DNA of 35,404 bases from NCBI GenBank assembly GCA_031423615.1, contig JANPFV010000089.1, positions 1 through 35,404 on the forward strand. Reading direction: 5' to 3'. Of this stretch, positions 25,060 to 33,551 are shown piece after piece (position 1 is the first letter of the stretch; each line of letters begins with the position of its first letter). The DNA comes from JADLGJ01 sp031423615. GTDB lineage: Bacteria; Omnitrophota; Gorgyraeia; Zapsychrales; JANLHA01. The position numbers were made by a program, and so were the translations under genes. The notes beneath the pieces were generated by a model that was not told the DNA's origin, did not search any database, and was given only the letters and a program-made list of their open reading frames with translations.

Positions 25060-26092
25060 TTTCAGTAAGAATAAAAGAGTGGTTGTGGTGGCTGAAATTT
25101 CAGCCAATCATGGTCAGAAATTTGACCACGCTGTGGCCTTGATTAAGGAAGCCAAAAGGTGCGGGGCAGATGCGGTAAAATTCCAGGCCTACACTCCGGA
25201 TTCAATCACCGTGGACGTCGACAATAAGTATTTTCGTATCCAGCATGCGCAGTGGGGAGGCCAAACACTTTATCAACTTTATCAAAAGGCCTTTACCCCT
25301 CTGGATTGGTTTGCGAAATTAAAGCGAACGGCTGACGACGAAGGCATTGGATTTTTTGCCACGGCGTTTGACAAGAATTCGGTGGATCTTTTAGAGTCCA
25401 TTAAAGTGGAAGTTCACAAGATCGCTTCTTTTGAGCTGGTAGATTTGCCATTGATCGAATATGCGGCTTCGACCAAAAAGCCTTTGATTATGTCGACGGG
25501 TATGGCTAGTCTTGAGGAAATCAAGGAAGCGGTCGACACCGCGAGAAAAAACGATTGCCTAGAATTAACGCTTTTGCGGTGTGTGAGCACTTATCCCGCT
25601 GATCCGACGGAAATGAATTTGCGCACCATTCCCGATTTGCAAAAAAGATTTAAATGTTGTGTGGGATTGTCGGACCATACTCTGGGAATCACTGTTCCCT
25701 TAGTCGCGGTGGCCATGGGTGCGGTGATGATTGAAAAACATTTTACGTCTTCACGGAAAAAGAAAACACCGGACAATTTTTTTTCCATTGAACCGCGGGA
25801 ATTGAAAGACCTCGTGGAAAATGTCAGGTTAGCCGAAGGAGCATTGGGAGATGTGGCTTATGATTTAACTCCCGGCCAGAAAAAAAGTGCCACTTTTAGG
25901 CGTTCTCTTTTTACCGTCGCTGACATTCAAAAAGGAGAAGTCTTAACCGAGCAGAATGTCCGCTCGGTCCGTCCGGCGAAAGGTTTAGCGCCGAAATTTT
26001 ATAAAAGCGTCTATGGTCAAATCGCGACAAAAGCGGTTAAAAAGGGAACTCCGGTGTCATGGGAGCTGATTGATGGATCTAAAAAGAAATAA
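25046..26092 (+). CDS. pseI: pseudaminic acid synthase
   Basis: A 348-residue synthase that condenses 2,4-diacetamido-2,4,6-trideoxy-L-altrose with phosphoenolpyruvate to pseudaminic acid. PseI-specific motifs are present: EISANHGQ, DAVKFQAYTPD, FRIQHAQWGGQTLYQLYQKA, FATAFDKNSVDLLE, HKIASFELVD and MSTGMAS. The C-terminal SAF domain has FRRSLF with the conserved arginine pair. These patterns differ clearly from those of the NeuB at 13581. The ATG at 25046 is chosen because it overlaps the exporter by only 14 nt and starts 12 residues before the first strand; an in-frame ATG at 25007 lies deeper inside the exporter gene. It overlaps pseG. Confidence 0.93.
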   Translation: MGLFNFSKNKRVVVVAEISANHGQKFDHAVALIKEAKRCGADAVKFQAYTPDSITVDVDNKYFRIQHAQWGGQTLYQLYQKAFTPLDWFAKLKRTADDEGIGFFATAFDKNSVDLLESIKVEVHKIASFELVDLPLIEYAASTKKPLIMSTGMASLEEIKEAVDTARKNDCLELTLLRCVSTYPADPTEMNLRTIPDLQKRFKCCVGLSDHTLGITVPLVAVAMGAVMIEKHFTSSRKKKTPDNFFSIEPRELKDLVENVRLAEGALGDVAYDLTPGQKKSATFRRSLFTVADIQKGEVLTEQNVRSVRPAKGLAPKFYKSVYGQIATKAVKKGTPVSWELIDGSKKK

Positions 26093-27053
26093 AAAGATTT
26101 TAATCCGGGCCGACGCTTCGTCGCAAATCGGCGTGGGACATATGATGCGTGCGCTGGCTTTGGGCCAGCTTTTGTCTGATCACGGTTATGAAATCCACTT
26201 TGCCACGGTTGCGCATGAGGGATTTTCTGCCGACCTGCTTTCGGTTCAGCGTTTTAGGGTTTATGATTTGACTTCAAAAACAGCGTGGGAGGAATCAGCG
26301 GACTTAGAGCAGTTATTAAAAATCGCGAAAGACACTCAACCGGCTTGGGTGGTTTTAGACGGATACCACTTTACGGGGATCTATGAGCGCATACTTAAAC
26401 AGTCCGGTTATAAAATATTACGCGTTGATGATGTGCCGCAGGGGCATTACTATGCGGATGTGATATTAAACCAGAATTTTGGCGCAGAAAATTTTGTTTA
26501 TGAAAAAGAACCGTACGCGAGTGTATTGACCGGATTGCAAAATGTGCTTTTACGCCGGGAATTCCGCTCACTGGACCCTTTGCCGCGCCCGGTTAAAAAC
26601 CCGGACCAGTGGCAGATTATGGTGAGTTTGGGAGGAAGTTCTTCTCTGGATTCCGTGTATGATTTGATGGACAAAGCTCTCAAGGATTTACCTCATGTTT
26701 CTTTTAAAAAAGTTTTGGGACAAGAAAACATTGCGCTAGAAATGTTGAATTCCGATATGGCCATTGTTTCCGGAGGCAGCACGATGTGGGAACTGGTCTA
26801 TATGGGTGTTCCTTTTTTTACGGTGGCTTTGAATGAAAAACAAGAAGCTTATCTGCCTTTGTTATCCCAAAAGGGACTGTGTGTAAATTTAGGATTTTTC
26901 AAACGATTGACTATAGAGAACGTCCGCCAATCGGTTTTGCAATTTATCAGGGACAGGGAAGGCCGCGAACAGATGAAGAGAAGGTTGCAGGACAGTATGG
27001 ACCGGCGGGTGATAGGTCAAAAGGTCCTTGAGAAATTGATGGCGGTGGTTTAA
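26073..27053 (+). CDS. pseG: UDP-2,4-diacetamido-2,4,6-trideoxy-L-altrose hydrolase
   Basis: A 326-residue GT-B-like hydrolase that releases UDP from the diacetamido sugar, giving the direct substrate of PseI. The PseG start signature ILIRADASSQIGVGHMMRAL is present, with H23 matching the conserved catalytic histidine. VSLGGSSSLDS and the late VSGGSTMWELVYMGVP follow, as in other PseG proteins. The length is normal for the family. The ATG at 26073 has GGGAG 7 nt upstream; the adjacent TTG at 26070 is less likely. It lies between pseI and pseH, which supports the call. Confidence 0.92.
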   Translation: MDLKRNKKILIRADASSQIGVGHMMRALALGQLLSDHGYEIHFATVAHEGFSADLLSVQRFRVYDLTSKTAWEESADLEQLLKIAKDTQPAWVVLDGYHFTGIYERILKQSGYKILRVDDVPQGHYYADVILNQNFGAENFVYEKEPYASVLTGLQNVLLRREFRSLDPLPRPVKNPDQWQIMVSLGGSSSLDSVYDLMDKALKDLPHVSFKKVLGQENIALEMLNSDMAIVSGGSTMWELVYMGVPFFTVALNEKQEAYLPLLSQKGLCVNLGFFKRLTIENVRQSVLQFIRDREGREQMKRRLQDSMDRRVIGQKVLEKLMAVV

Positions 27054-27056
27054 ATC

Positions 27057-27590
27057 ATGGTCCGTTTCGTTAAACTGCAGGAAAAACATTTGGAAATGGT
27101 TTTGGCTTGGCGGACCAAGGCGGATGTGGCCCGCAGTATGTTTACCACGGTCACAAACAATATTGAGAAACAGCGTCGTTGGTTTGAAAGAATTTCCGTG
27201 GATGCCAGTTGCCGTTATTGGATTATTATGTGTGAGGAAGCGCCCATCGGTGTTTTGAATCTCGCGCAGATTGATGGGGTGAACCGTCGCTGCAGCGCGG
27301 GATATTACGTCGGAGAAGAGGCGTATCGCAGTCTCGGGGCCATGATCCCGGCGTATCTGTATAATTATGTTTTTAAGGTCATGGGCTTTCATAAAATTTA
27401 TGGCGAGGTTATGGCCGATAACGCCCGGGTTTTGCAAATTCATGCCTTACACGGGTACCGGCAAGTGGGGACATACAAAGATCATGTTTTTAAAGAAGGG
27501 CGTTTTTACGATGTGGTGTTGGTTGAACTTCTTTCGGAATCCTGGTTAAATCAGAAACGGTATCAGAATGAAATGGCCTTATTTGAATAA
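27057..27590 (+). CDS. pseH: UDP-4-amino-4,6-dideoxy-N-acetyl-beta-L-altrosamine N-acetyltransferase
   Basis: A 177-residue GNAT-fold acyltransferase that acylates the 4-amino group made by PseC. The fold is seen in the N-terminal DVARSMFTT segment, the IGVLNLAQID strand, the YYVGEE strand followed by RSLGAMIPAYL in the CoA-binding region, and MADNARVLQIHALHGYRQVG. The length matches PseH. It starts 3 nt after pseG. The acyl donor is normally acetyl-CoA. In this cluster, where an acyl-carrier module begins 18 nt downstream, it could accept a different acyl group; that is untested. Confidence 0.9.
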   Translation: MVRFVKLQEKHLEMVLAWRTKADVARSMFTTVTNNIEKQRRWFERISVDASCRYWIIMCEEAPIGVLNLAQIDGVNRRCSAGYYVGEEAYRSLGAMIPAYLYNYVFKVMGFHKIYGEVMADNARVLQIHALHGYRQVGTYKDHVFKEGRFYDVVLVELLSESWLNQKRYQNEMALFE

Positions 27591-27607
27591 TTTTTTGCGA
27601 GGGTTTT

Positions 27608-28657
27608 ATGTTAAAACGTGAAGTTGTTGAGGACATTGTTGTTTTACTGCGCGGGTTTTTTGCCACTCCGATCATCAGCAGTTTAGGGCGGATGGGCACG
27701 CTGGAAAAAATGCGGACCCTCAAGCATTTCTCCGTCGAGGATATATCTTCCGGGCTGAATAAGAAACTTTTTACTGACAGCCTGCGTTATTTGGTCCGGC
27801 TGGGGCTGTTGGAAAATGTCAACGCAACAACATTTCAAGTCACTGAACTTGGGACCGAGGTTTTCCGGCGGGCCAATTCATTTTATGTACCCCATTCTTA
27901 TTATGATTATATGTATCGGTATCATGAAATGATTCAAGACCAACAAGGCCGGGTCAGGCCCAGCGTCGAGCGTGTCGAAAATGTGATTGGCAGTGGCATT
28001 ACGCATTTGCGATACTTTCCGCCGGCTGTTTCTTTTTTGAAGCGTAAGGTGGCCTTTGACACCTTGGCAGATATTGGCTGCGGGGATGGACAGTTTTTAT
28101 CGACTTTTCTAAAAGAGGTTTCCGGAAAGAAGATTGTGGGGATTGACCTGTCTGAGATTTCGACTCAAACGACCCAGGAAAATTTAAAACGGGAATATCC
28201 GGGTTTGGAATTAAAAACATTTTGCTGTGATGCCCTTGATGTTGCCAAATGGAGCGCTGAGGTTTTGCACACCGCCCAGGGTGGCCGGGTGGCGCTATCG
28301 ATGTGGTTTTTACTGCATGAAATTTCCAGCGGTAAGCCGCAGGTCCTTATTGATTTTTTTCGTGAAGTCTATCTCGCCTTTCCCGAATCTCCCATTGTCG
28401 TCGGAGAAGTTGTGCGGCAGAGCGAAGATATTCTGCTTAATAATAATAACCGCAGCCTATTAGCCGAGTATCTTTTTTTTCATGAAATCTCCGGACAGGG
28501 GATTTTGTCGTGGGAAGAATATAAGGCTGTCTTGGCAAACACGGATTATGAACTGGCCGTCGAAAAGTTATTTGATGAAGCCTTAGATAAAACCGGCATC
28601 AAGATTCCCAGCACCTTTGTGTGGTGTTTGGTGCCCAAAAGGAGAACATTGCGATGA
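27608..28657 (+). CDS. SAM-dependent methyltransferase with N-terminal helical/winged-helix region
   Basis: A 349-residue class I methyltransferase. Residues ~1-95 form a helical, winged-helix-like dimerisation region as in plant-type O-methyltransferases and polyketide tailoring enzymes. The SAM motif LADIGCGDGQF is at about 153-163, followed by GIDLSEIS. Together with the ACP, ketoreductase and KAS III genes after it, it may methylate an ACP-bound acyl group or a sugar hydroxyl. GAGGG lies upstream of the ATG at 27608. The stop overlaps the ACP start by 4 nt. Confidence 0.8.
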   Translation: MLKREVVEDIVVLLRGFFATPIISSLGRMGTLEKMRTLKHFSVEDISSGLNKKLFTDSLRYLVRLGLLENVNATTFQVTELGTEVFRRANSFYVPHSYYDYMYRYHEMIQDQQGRVRPSVERVENVIGSGITHLRYFPPAVSFLKRKVAFDTLADIGCGDGQFLSTFLKEVSGKKIVGIDLSEISTQTTQENLKREYPGLELKTFCCDALDVAKWSAEVLHTAQGGRVALSMWFLLHEISSGKPQVLIDFFREVYLAFPESPIVVGEVVRQSEDILLNNNNRSLLAEYLFFHEISGQGILSWEEYKAVLANTDYELAVEKLFDEALDKTGIKIPSTFVWCLVPKRRTLR

Positions 28658-28959
28658 ATGAACAACAGGCCATAGATTTGATAAAGAGTTCTTTGCAAAA
28701 ACTGGTGAACAATGGCATGTTATCAAAGGACACGGTTGTTTCTCCGGAGATGGTCCTGCTGGGGATTGGTTCTCCTTTAGATTCGATCGGTTTTGTGGTT
28801 TTTGTTACTGATCTTGAAGAAAGAGTCAGTCATGAAACCCATAAGGACTTGTATTTGGTGCTAAATGAAATCCAGGAATTTAATGTGAATCAGCCTCATT
28901 TGACCATAGCGGTTTTGGCTAAATATATTGTGCAATTGAGCGCGGGTCAAATGGCATGA
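28654..28959 (+). CDS. acyl carrier protein
   Basis: A 101-residue acyl carrier protein. The phosphopantetheine site is S44 in GSPLDSIGFVVF, followed by the helical pattern and a conserved hydrophobic C-terminal helix (LTIAVLAKYIV). It is longer than fatty-acid ACP (about 78 residues) and has the LDSIGF motif common to specialised, cluster-bound carriers. It would hold the acyl chain worked on by the ketoreductases, KAS III, MaoC domain and FkbH nearby. AGGAG at 28640-28644 supports the start at 28654, which also gives an ATGA overlap with the methyltransferase. Confidence 0.85.
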   Translation: MNEQQAIDLIKSSLQKLVNNGMLSKDTVVSPEMVLLGIGSPLDSIGFVVFVTDLEERVSHETHKDLYLVLNEIQEFNVNQPHLTIAVLAKYIVQLSAGQMA

Positions 28960-29672
28960 AAAAGCCCGTCGCGCAACAGGTGATGGTCATTACCGGTTCC
29001 AGTAAAGGAATGGGAAAGGCCATCGCGCAACATTTCTTAAAGGAAGGTTATCTTGTGGTCGGTTGCAGCCGAGGAGCGACGACGCTCGATGAGGAAAATT
29101 ATCATCATACGCAGGTCGACGTCGGAGATGAAACCCAGGTGCGGGCCTGGGTGCGCGGGATCAAAGATCGGTTCCAGCGTATTGATGTGTTGGTTTGTAA
29201 TGCGGGTTCGGTCCAATCCGCGCTTTTGATGGCCGTGACCCCCAATGATATTCTACAAACATTTATTCGCTCGCATATTTTGGGGACTTATTATGTTTGC
29301 CGCGAAGTTTCCAAGGTGATGGTCGGTGTGCAATCCGGACGGATCATTACTGTTTCTTCATTAGGAGTTCCCCTGCATTTGGAAGGAACTTCGGCCTATT
29401 CCGCGACGAAAAGTGCGGTCATAGAAATGACTAAAATCTTGGCGAAGGAATTGGCTCCGCTGGGTATTACGTGCAATTCGTTTTCACCGGCGTTGTTTTT
29501 AACCGAGGCGACCAACGAGATGGGAAAAGAATGGGCGGCCCGTTTGCTTGAAAAACAAACGATCAAACGTGCTGTTAGTGCGGATGAAATTTGTAATGTC
29601 ATCTCATTTCTGGCTTCGCCGCAAAGCGGAGCCATTACGGGTCAGGTCATCAATATGGGACTGGTAAGTTGA
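28956..29672 (+). CDS. SDR ketoreductase (FabG-like)
   Basis: A 238-residue classical short-chain dehydrogenase. TGSSKGMG (13-20) binds NADP, NAGS follows at 82-85, and the catalytic residues are S134/S135 (TVSSLG), Y148 and K152 (YSATKSAV). Its position between an ACP and a KAS III suggests it reduces 3-oxoacyl-ACP to 3-hydroxyacyl-ACP. It begins with an ATGA overlap after the ACP gene and ends with a TTGA overlap into the metallo-hydrolase gene. It is the first of two ketoreductases in this module. Confidence 0.88.
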   Translation: MKKPVAQQVMVITGSSKGMGKAIAQHFLKEGYLVVGCSRGATTLDEENYHHTQVDVGDETQVRAWVRGIKDRFQRIDVLVCNAGSVQSALLMAVTPNDILQTFIRSHILGTYYVCREVSKVMVGVQSGRIITVSSLGVPLHLEGTSAYSATKSAVIEMTKILAKELAPLGITCNSFSPALFLTEATNEMGKEWAARLLEKQTIKRAVSADEICNVISFLASPQSGAITGQVINMGLVS

Positions 29673-30364
29673 AAATAGTCACCTCTACAGCTCAGCGGAT
29701 CGAAGATTACGAAATTACGACCCTCGTAACGGATGAAACATGGTTGGAAAATTGTTATATAGTCCAGCATGTGGGTTGCGGGGAAGTGGTCATCATTGAT
29801 CCGGGAGCGGATCAAGAACAGATTAGACGGGCCGTGCGGGATATGGCAGGAAAATTGCAGGCTATTATTTTGACTCATGCCCATCATGATCACGTCGGGG
29901 CTGTGGCGGGTTTACAGGATGAATTTGCTGTGCCCTGTTATTTGCATGAGGGCGATCAGCGTCTTTTACGGCAGGCACATACGTATGCTTTGGTTTTTGC
30001 TGCACGCGTTATGCAACCTATCGTCAAAGCCAGTTTTTTTACCGAAGAATTGCCTGTTATTGGCAATATGGCAATTAAAACAATTTTTACCCCCGGCCAT
30101 AGTCCGGGGGGTGTGTCCTATCATTTTGGAAATTTTATTTTTACGGGAGATACACTGTTATACCGCTACGTAGGGCGATCGGATACTCCGGGCGCCGATC
30201 CCGAACAATTGGTTTTGTCCGTCGACCGGTTATTGGCTGTAGTCAGCGATGATACGGTTATTTTCGGTGGGCATGGACGTTCATGGAATGGTCAAGAAGC
30301 CAAACTGTGGTGGCAAAAGGTGCGGTCCAATCCGCCGCAGTACAAACAGTTCGGCGGGATTTAA
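29669..30364 (+). CDS. metallo-beta-lactamase-fold hydrolase
   Basis: A 231-residue binuclear metallo-hydrolase. Metal ligands are H70, H72, D74 and H75 (THAHHDH), H144 (TPGHSPGG), D161 (FTGDTLL) and H202 (GGHG), a complete set as in glyoxalase II-type enzymes. That group hydrolyses thioesters, so in this acyl-ACP setting it could release or proofread acyl groups as a thioesterase; that is inference. The start is the TTG at 29669, which overlaps the ketoreductase stop as TTGA. The first ATG in frame would remove the N-terminal strands, so TTG is preferred. A weak start may keep the level low. Confidence 0.82.
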   Translation: MKIVTSTAQRIEDYEITTLVTDETWLENCYIVQHVGCGEVVIIDPGADQEQIRRAVRDMAGKLQAIILTHAHHDHVGAVAGLQDEFAVPCYLHEGDQRLLRQAHTYALVFAARVMQPIVKASFFTEELPVIGNMAIKTIFTPGHSPGGVSYHFGNFIFTGDTLLYRYVGRSDTPGADPEQLVLSVDRLLAVVSDDTVIFGGHGRSWNGQEAKLWWQKVRSNPPQYKQFGGI

Positions 30365-30377
30365 AACGGAGAACGGC

Positions 30378-31379
30378 ATGAGTGAAAAGCGTGACTACGG
30401 TGTCGGGGTTTTGGGTGTCGGAAGGTATGTTCCGAAGAAATTGATAACTAATCAAATGCTGGAAGAATGGACGGGTGTTCCTGCACAGCAAATTGTGCAG
30501 CGTATTGGAATCGAGACCCGATTTATCGTTGAGGACAATGAAACGGCGTCGGATATGTCGGTTGCGGCGGCCCGGGAGGCGTTAAAAACGGCAGGGATTG
30601 AACCGGTGCAAATTGGCCTCATTATTGTTTGCAGTTTTACTGGCGATTATGTTTATCCGGCCATGGCGTGTAAGGTGCAGGAATTGCTTGGTGCAAAAAA
30701 TGCGGGAGCTTTCGATATTATGGCTAATTGTACCGGATTTCAAGTCGGTTTAAGTGTTGCTTCCGACCGCATGAAATGTGATCCGGATATTTCTTATGCC
30801 CTCGTGATCGGTACGGCTTTGCAGTCGCGTTACATCAACTGGTCCGATCCCCACAGTGCGGTTTATTTTGGCGATGGCGCTGGCGCGGCTGTCTTGGGGC
30901 GTGTTCCGGCGGGATATGGCGTTCTGGCAACAGAAATATTTTCCAACGGCAAGGTTTTTGAAGCGGTGCGAATGCGCGGAGGAGGATCGAGTCATCCTTT
31001 GCGAAAGGAAAATATTGATCAGGGATTGCAGTATTATGAACTCAACGGTTTGGAAGTTTGGAAACAGGTCATCCAATATCAGCCGCTGGCTATTGAACGG
31101 TCATTGGCTAAAATTGGTAAACACACCAGTGATGTTGATTTTTTTATTTTTCATCAGGCGAACCTTCGCTTGATCGAATATTTAATGGCCAAGATGAAAT
31201 ATGCGATGAGCAAAACTTTCAATAATGTGGCGACGATTGGGAATACGGCGGATGCTTCCATGGCGATTGCCATGTGTGATGCTTTTCATGCGGGTTGCCT
31301 TAAACGTGATCAGCTGGTCGTGATATCGGGGGTCGGAGCGGGATTTACCTTCGGATCCACCGTCATGCGATGGTATTAG
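30378..31379 (+). CDS. 3-oxoacyl-ACP synthase III family (KAS III / FabH-like)
   Basis: A 333-residue thiolase-fold condensing enzyme. The Cys-His-Asn triad is complete: C118 (ANCTGFQVG), H259 (FHQANLRL) and N289 (IGNTADAS). N-terminal VGVLGVGRYVPKK and GAGFTFGSTVMRWY at the end match FabH. Such enzymes condense an acyl-CoA with malonyl-ACP, or in specialised clusters transfer acyl groups to other acceptors. Here it probably starts a short chain on one of the ACPs; 3-hydroxybutyryl would follow after one reduction. GGAGA at 30368-30372 sits 5 nt before the ATG at 30378; earlier in-frame starts lie inside the previous gene. Confidence 0.9.
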   Translation: MSEKRDYGVGVLGVGRYVPKKLITNQMLEEWTGVPAQQIVQRIGIETRFIVEDNETASDMSVAAAREALKTAGIEPVQIGLIIVCSFTGDYVYPAMACKVQELLGAKNAGAFDIMANCTGFQVGLSVASDRMKCDPDISYALVIGTALQSRYINWSDPHSAVYFGDGAGAAVLGRVPAGYGVLATEIFSNGKVFEAVRMRGGGSSHPLRKENIDQGLQYYELNGLEVWKQVIQYQPLAIERSLAKIGKHTSDVDFFIFHQANLRLIEYLMAKMKYAMSKTFNNVATIGNTADASMAIAMCDAFHAGCLKRDQLVVISGVGAGFTFGSTVMRWY

Positions 31380-31382
31380 ACA

Positions 31383-32600
31383 ATGACATATGAAAAAAAC
31401 AATAATGTGATTCGCATGCCTCGTTTTGAGGACATCAAAGTGGGTGATGTCGTCCAACTCAAGCATCTTTTGACTCAAAAAGATGTTGAGACCTTTGCGG
31501 CTTTGACCGGGGATTTTAATCCGTTGCATGTCGACGAGGAATTTGCCAAGCGCACCTTATTTCAAAAACCGGTGGTGCATGGAATGCTTTCCGCTTCTTT
31601 TATATCCACCATGATCGGAATGGGCCTTCCCGGTGCAGGCGCATTATGGATGAGTCAGACATTGGAATTTTTGTCTCCGGCGCATATTGGCGACACTCTT
31701 TGTGTGGTGGCAACGGTCAAACAAAAATCAGACGCCTTGCGTGTTTTGCTTTTAAAAATTCTTATTTGCAATCAGCGGGGTCAAGAACTGATAAAGGGAG
31801 AATCTTCGATCAAGGTATTGGAATTAAAAAGTGAGGAGAAAGATATGGATGCGAATAAAGGAAAAACCGTTTTGATCACGGGAGCGGGAGGAGGAATCGG
31901 CGGCGCAACAGCATTGAAACTGGCGCAGGCGGGACATACGGTTGTGCTCAATTATCATTCTGCAAGTGGCCCGGTCGAGGAGATTGTTAAACAAATTCAG
32001 GCGGGGGGTGGAAAGGCGATTTCCTTTAAAGGGGACATCACTCAGGCTGAAGAGGCGGAGAAATTATTTGCTACGTCGGAAAAGTCGTTTGGTCCGATTC
32101 ATGCGGTGGTCCATTGCGCTTCGCCAGATAACACGCCTCAGCCGTTCGATAAATTGGACTGGAAGGCCTTTCAAGAACAACTGGATGTCAATGTCAAAGG
32201 CGCTTTCCATTGTGTGCGTGCCGCCCTTCCCAAGATGCTGGCCGTAAAATCTGGTGATTTGATTTTTGTCGGCACGGTTTATACCGACGGAGTTCCTCCA
32301 CCCCAGCAGTCTCGCTACATTGTCGCGAAATCGGCTTTGACATCTTTGGCCCGTTGTTTGGCAGTGGAATACGGGCCCAGCGATATTCGGGTCAATGTGG
32401 TCGCGCCGGGTATGACGCAAACCGGCATGATTGCGGATTTACCGGATAAAGTCAAAATGCTCACCAAAATGCAAACACCCTTGCGCCGTTTGGCAGAAGC
32501 GGATGATGTGGCGCAAACCATTGTGTTTTTACTGAGCCCCGGAGCCAGACATATCACCGGGCAGACCATTCGCGTGTGCGGTGGTTCGGTTATGGCTTAA
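31383..32600 (+). CDS. fusion: MaoC-like hydratase + FabG-like SDR
   Basis: A 405-residue fusion. Residues ~10-148 are a MaoC/(R)-specific enoyl hydratase hot-dog domain with the D44/H49 dyad (TGDFNPLHVDEEF) and VVHGML. Residues ~160-405 are a classical SDR: NADP motif G167 to G173, NVVAPG, and Y312/K316 (RYIVAKSA). The usual catalytic serine position appears as T298 (FVGTVY). The pair would interconvert 3-oxo, 3-hydroxy and 2-enoyl thioesters on an ACP. A strong ribosome site (AGGAG 31834-31838) lies 6 nt before the in-frame ATG at 31845 (M155), so the SDR may also be made alone. It starts 3 nt after the KAS III stop. Confidence 0.88.
   Translation: MTYEKNNNVIRMPRFEDIKVGDVVQLKHLLTQKDVETFAALTGDFNPLHVDEEFAKRTLFQKPVVHGMLSASFISTMIGMGLPGAGALWMSQTLEFLSPAHIGDTLCVVATVKQKSDALRVLLLKILICNQRGQELIKGESSIKVLELKSEEKDMDANKGKTVLITGAGGGIGGATALKLAQAGHTVVLNYHSASGPVEEIVKQIQAGGGKAISFKGDITQAEEAEKLFATSEKSFGPIHAVVHCASPDNTPQPFDKLDWKAFQEQLDVNVKGAFHCVRAALPKMLAVKSGDLIFVGTVYTDGVPPPQQSRYIVAKSALTSLARCLAVEYGPSDIRVNVVAPGMTQTGMIADLPDKVKMLTKMQTPLRRLAEADDVAQTIVFLLSPGARHITGQTIRVCGGSVMA
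31834..31838 (+). promoter_or_regulatory. internal ribosome binding site before the SDR half of the MaoC-SDR fusion
   Basis: AGGAG (within GAGGAG) is spaced 6 nt from an in-frame ATG at 31845, exactly at the domain boundary. This suggests either internal initiation or a recent fusion of two formerly separate genes. Confidence 0.55.
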
Positions 32601-32612
32601 AATAAGGAAAAA

Positions 32613-33551
32613 ATGATGATACAAACAACGGCCCTTTACCCTGAATTTATGAGGATGGTGGAAATAGTTTCCTCCCAGAATCCTTTACAAAAAAAAAGAA
32701 TCCATAATTTTATCGCCGCACAGGACCAGGATTATTGGAACTATGCCGAAGACCTTTGCCGGTCTTTGGGCCGGTCATTTTTAAAGACGCCCGCGGGCCG
32801 CGAAGCTGTCGCCGGAGCTTTTAACCGCATGACCATGGATTTCTTAAAGGAACAGATCCGCTTTAAGAAAACCGGGGTCTATCTTTTGAATGATGCGACG
32901 GTCGCGAGAGAAAATGTTTATGATCGTCCGGAAGTCATGCGTTATTACATGCTGGGACTGCTTTTGTCCTATTTGTTGTGGCCGAACCATTTTAAGATGA
33001 TGCACTTTTTCCGTAAATATTTGCCGGATCTTCCGAAGGTCAGACGCTATTTGGATGTGGCCCCGGGGCACGGCTTGTTTGCCGTGGAAACCATGCAAAA
33101 GTTTCCGCAGTTAAAGGCGGAACTTTTAGACATCAGCAAAACCTCAATTGAAGTGACCCGCGAAATTTTGGCGACATTTGAAATCTCCCCTGAGCGTTTT
33201 GAATTTATTAACGGTGATTTCTTGACTGTACCGATTAAAGGGAAAGATTTTGATTTCATTTCAATGGGCGAAGTCTTAGAGCACGTCAATGACGCGCCGG
33301 GATTCATGAAGCGGGCTCATGATTTGCTCAGTCCGGAAGGAAAGATTTTTATGACGACGTGCACGAATGCGCCGGCGCTGGATCATATTTATCATTTTCA
33401 TAATACCCAGGAAATCCGTGACCTGCTTTATAAAGCAGGTCTGCGTATTGTTAAAGAAGAAGCCTTGCCGGCCGAAGATTTTCCGGAAGAGCTTTGCCAA
33501 GCGCAGTTAGTTACGGTTAATTATTGTTGTATTTTAGAGCGACAAAAATGA
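32613..33551 (+). CDS. class I SAM-dependent methyltransferase
   Basis: A 312-residue methyltransferase. The SAM motif is YLDVAPGHGLF at about 146-156, with LLDISKTSI after it and FDFISMGEVLEHV in the C-terminal part. Residues ~1-130 are a helical domain with no clear family match. It lies between the MaoC-SDR fusion and FkbH. In FkbH-type pathways O-methylation of the ACP-bound glyceryl unit is common, so that is a candidate role. AAGGA at 32604-32608 precedes both ATG 32613 and ATG 32616; either may be the start. It overlaps the FkbH gene by 4 nt. Confidence 0.8.
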   Translation: MMIQTTALYPEFMRMVEIVSSQNPLQKKRIHNFIAAQDQDYWNYAEDLCRSLGRSFLKTPAGREAVAGAFNRMTMDFLKEQIRFKKTGVYLLNDATVARENVYDRPEVMRYYMLGLLLSYLLWPNHFKMMHFFRKYLPDLPKVRRYLDVAPGHGLFAVETMQKFPQLKAELLDISKTSIEVTREILATFEISPERFEFINGDFLTVPIKGKDFDFISMGEVLEHVNDAPGFMKRAHDLLSPEGKIFMTTCTNAPALDHIYHFHNTQEIRDLLYKAGLRIVKEEALPAEDFPEELCQAQLVTVNYCCILERQK

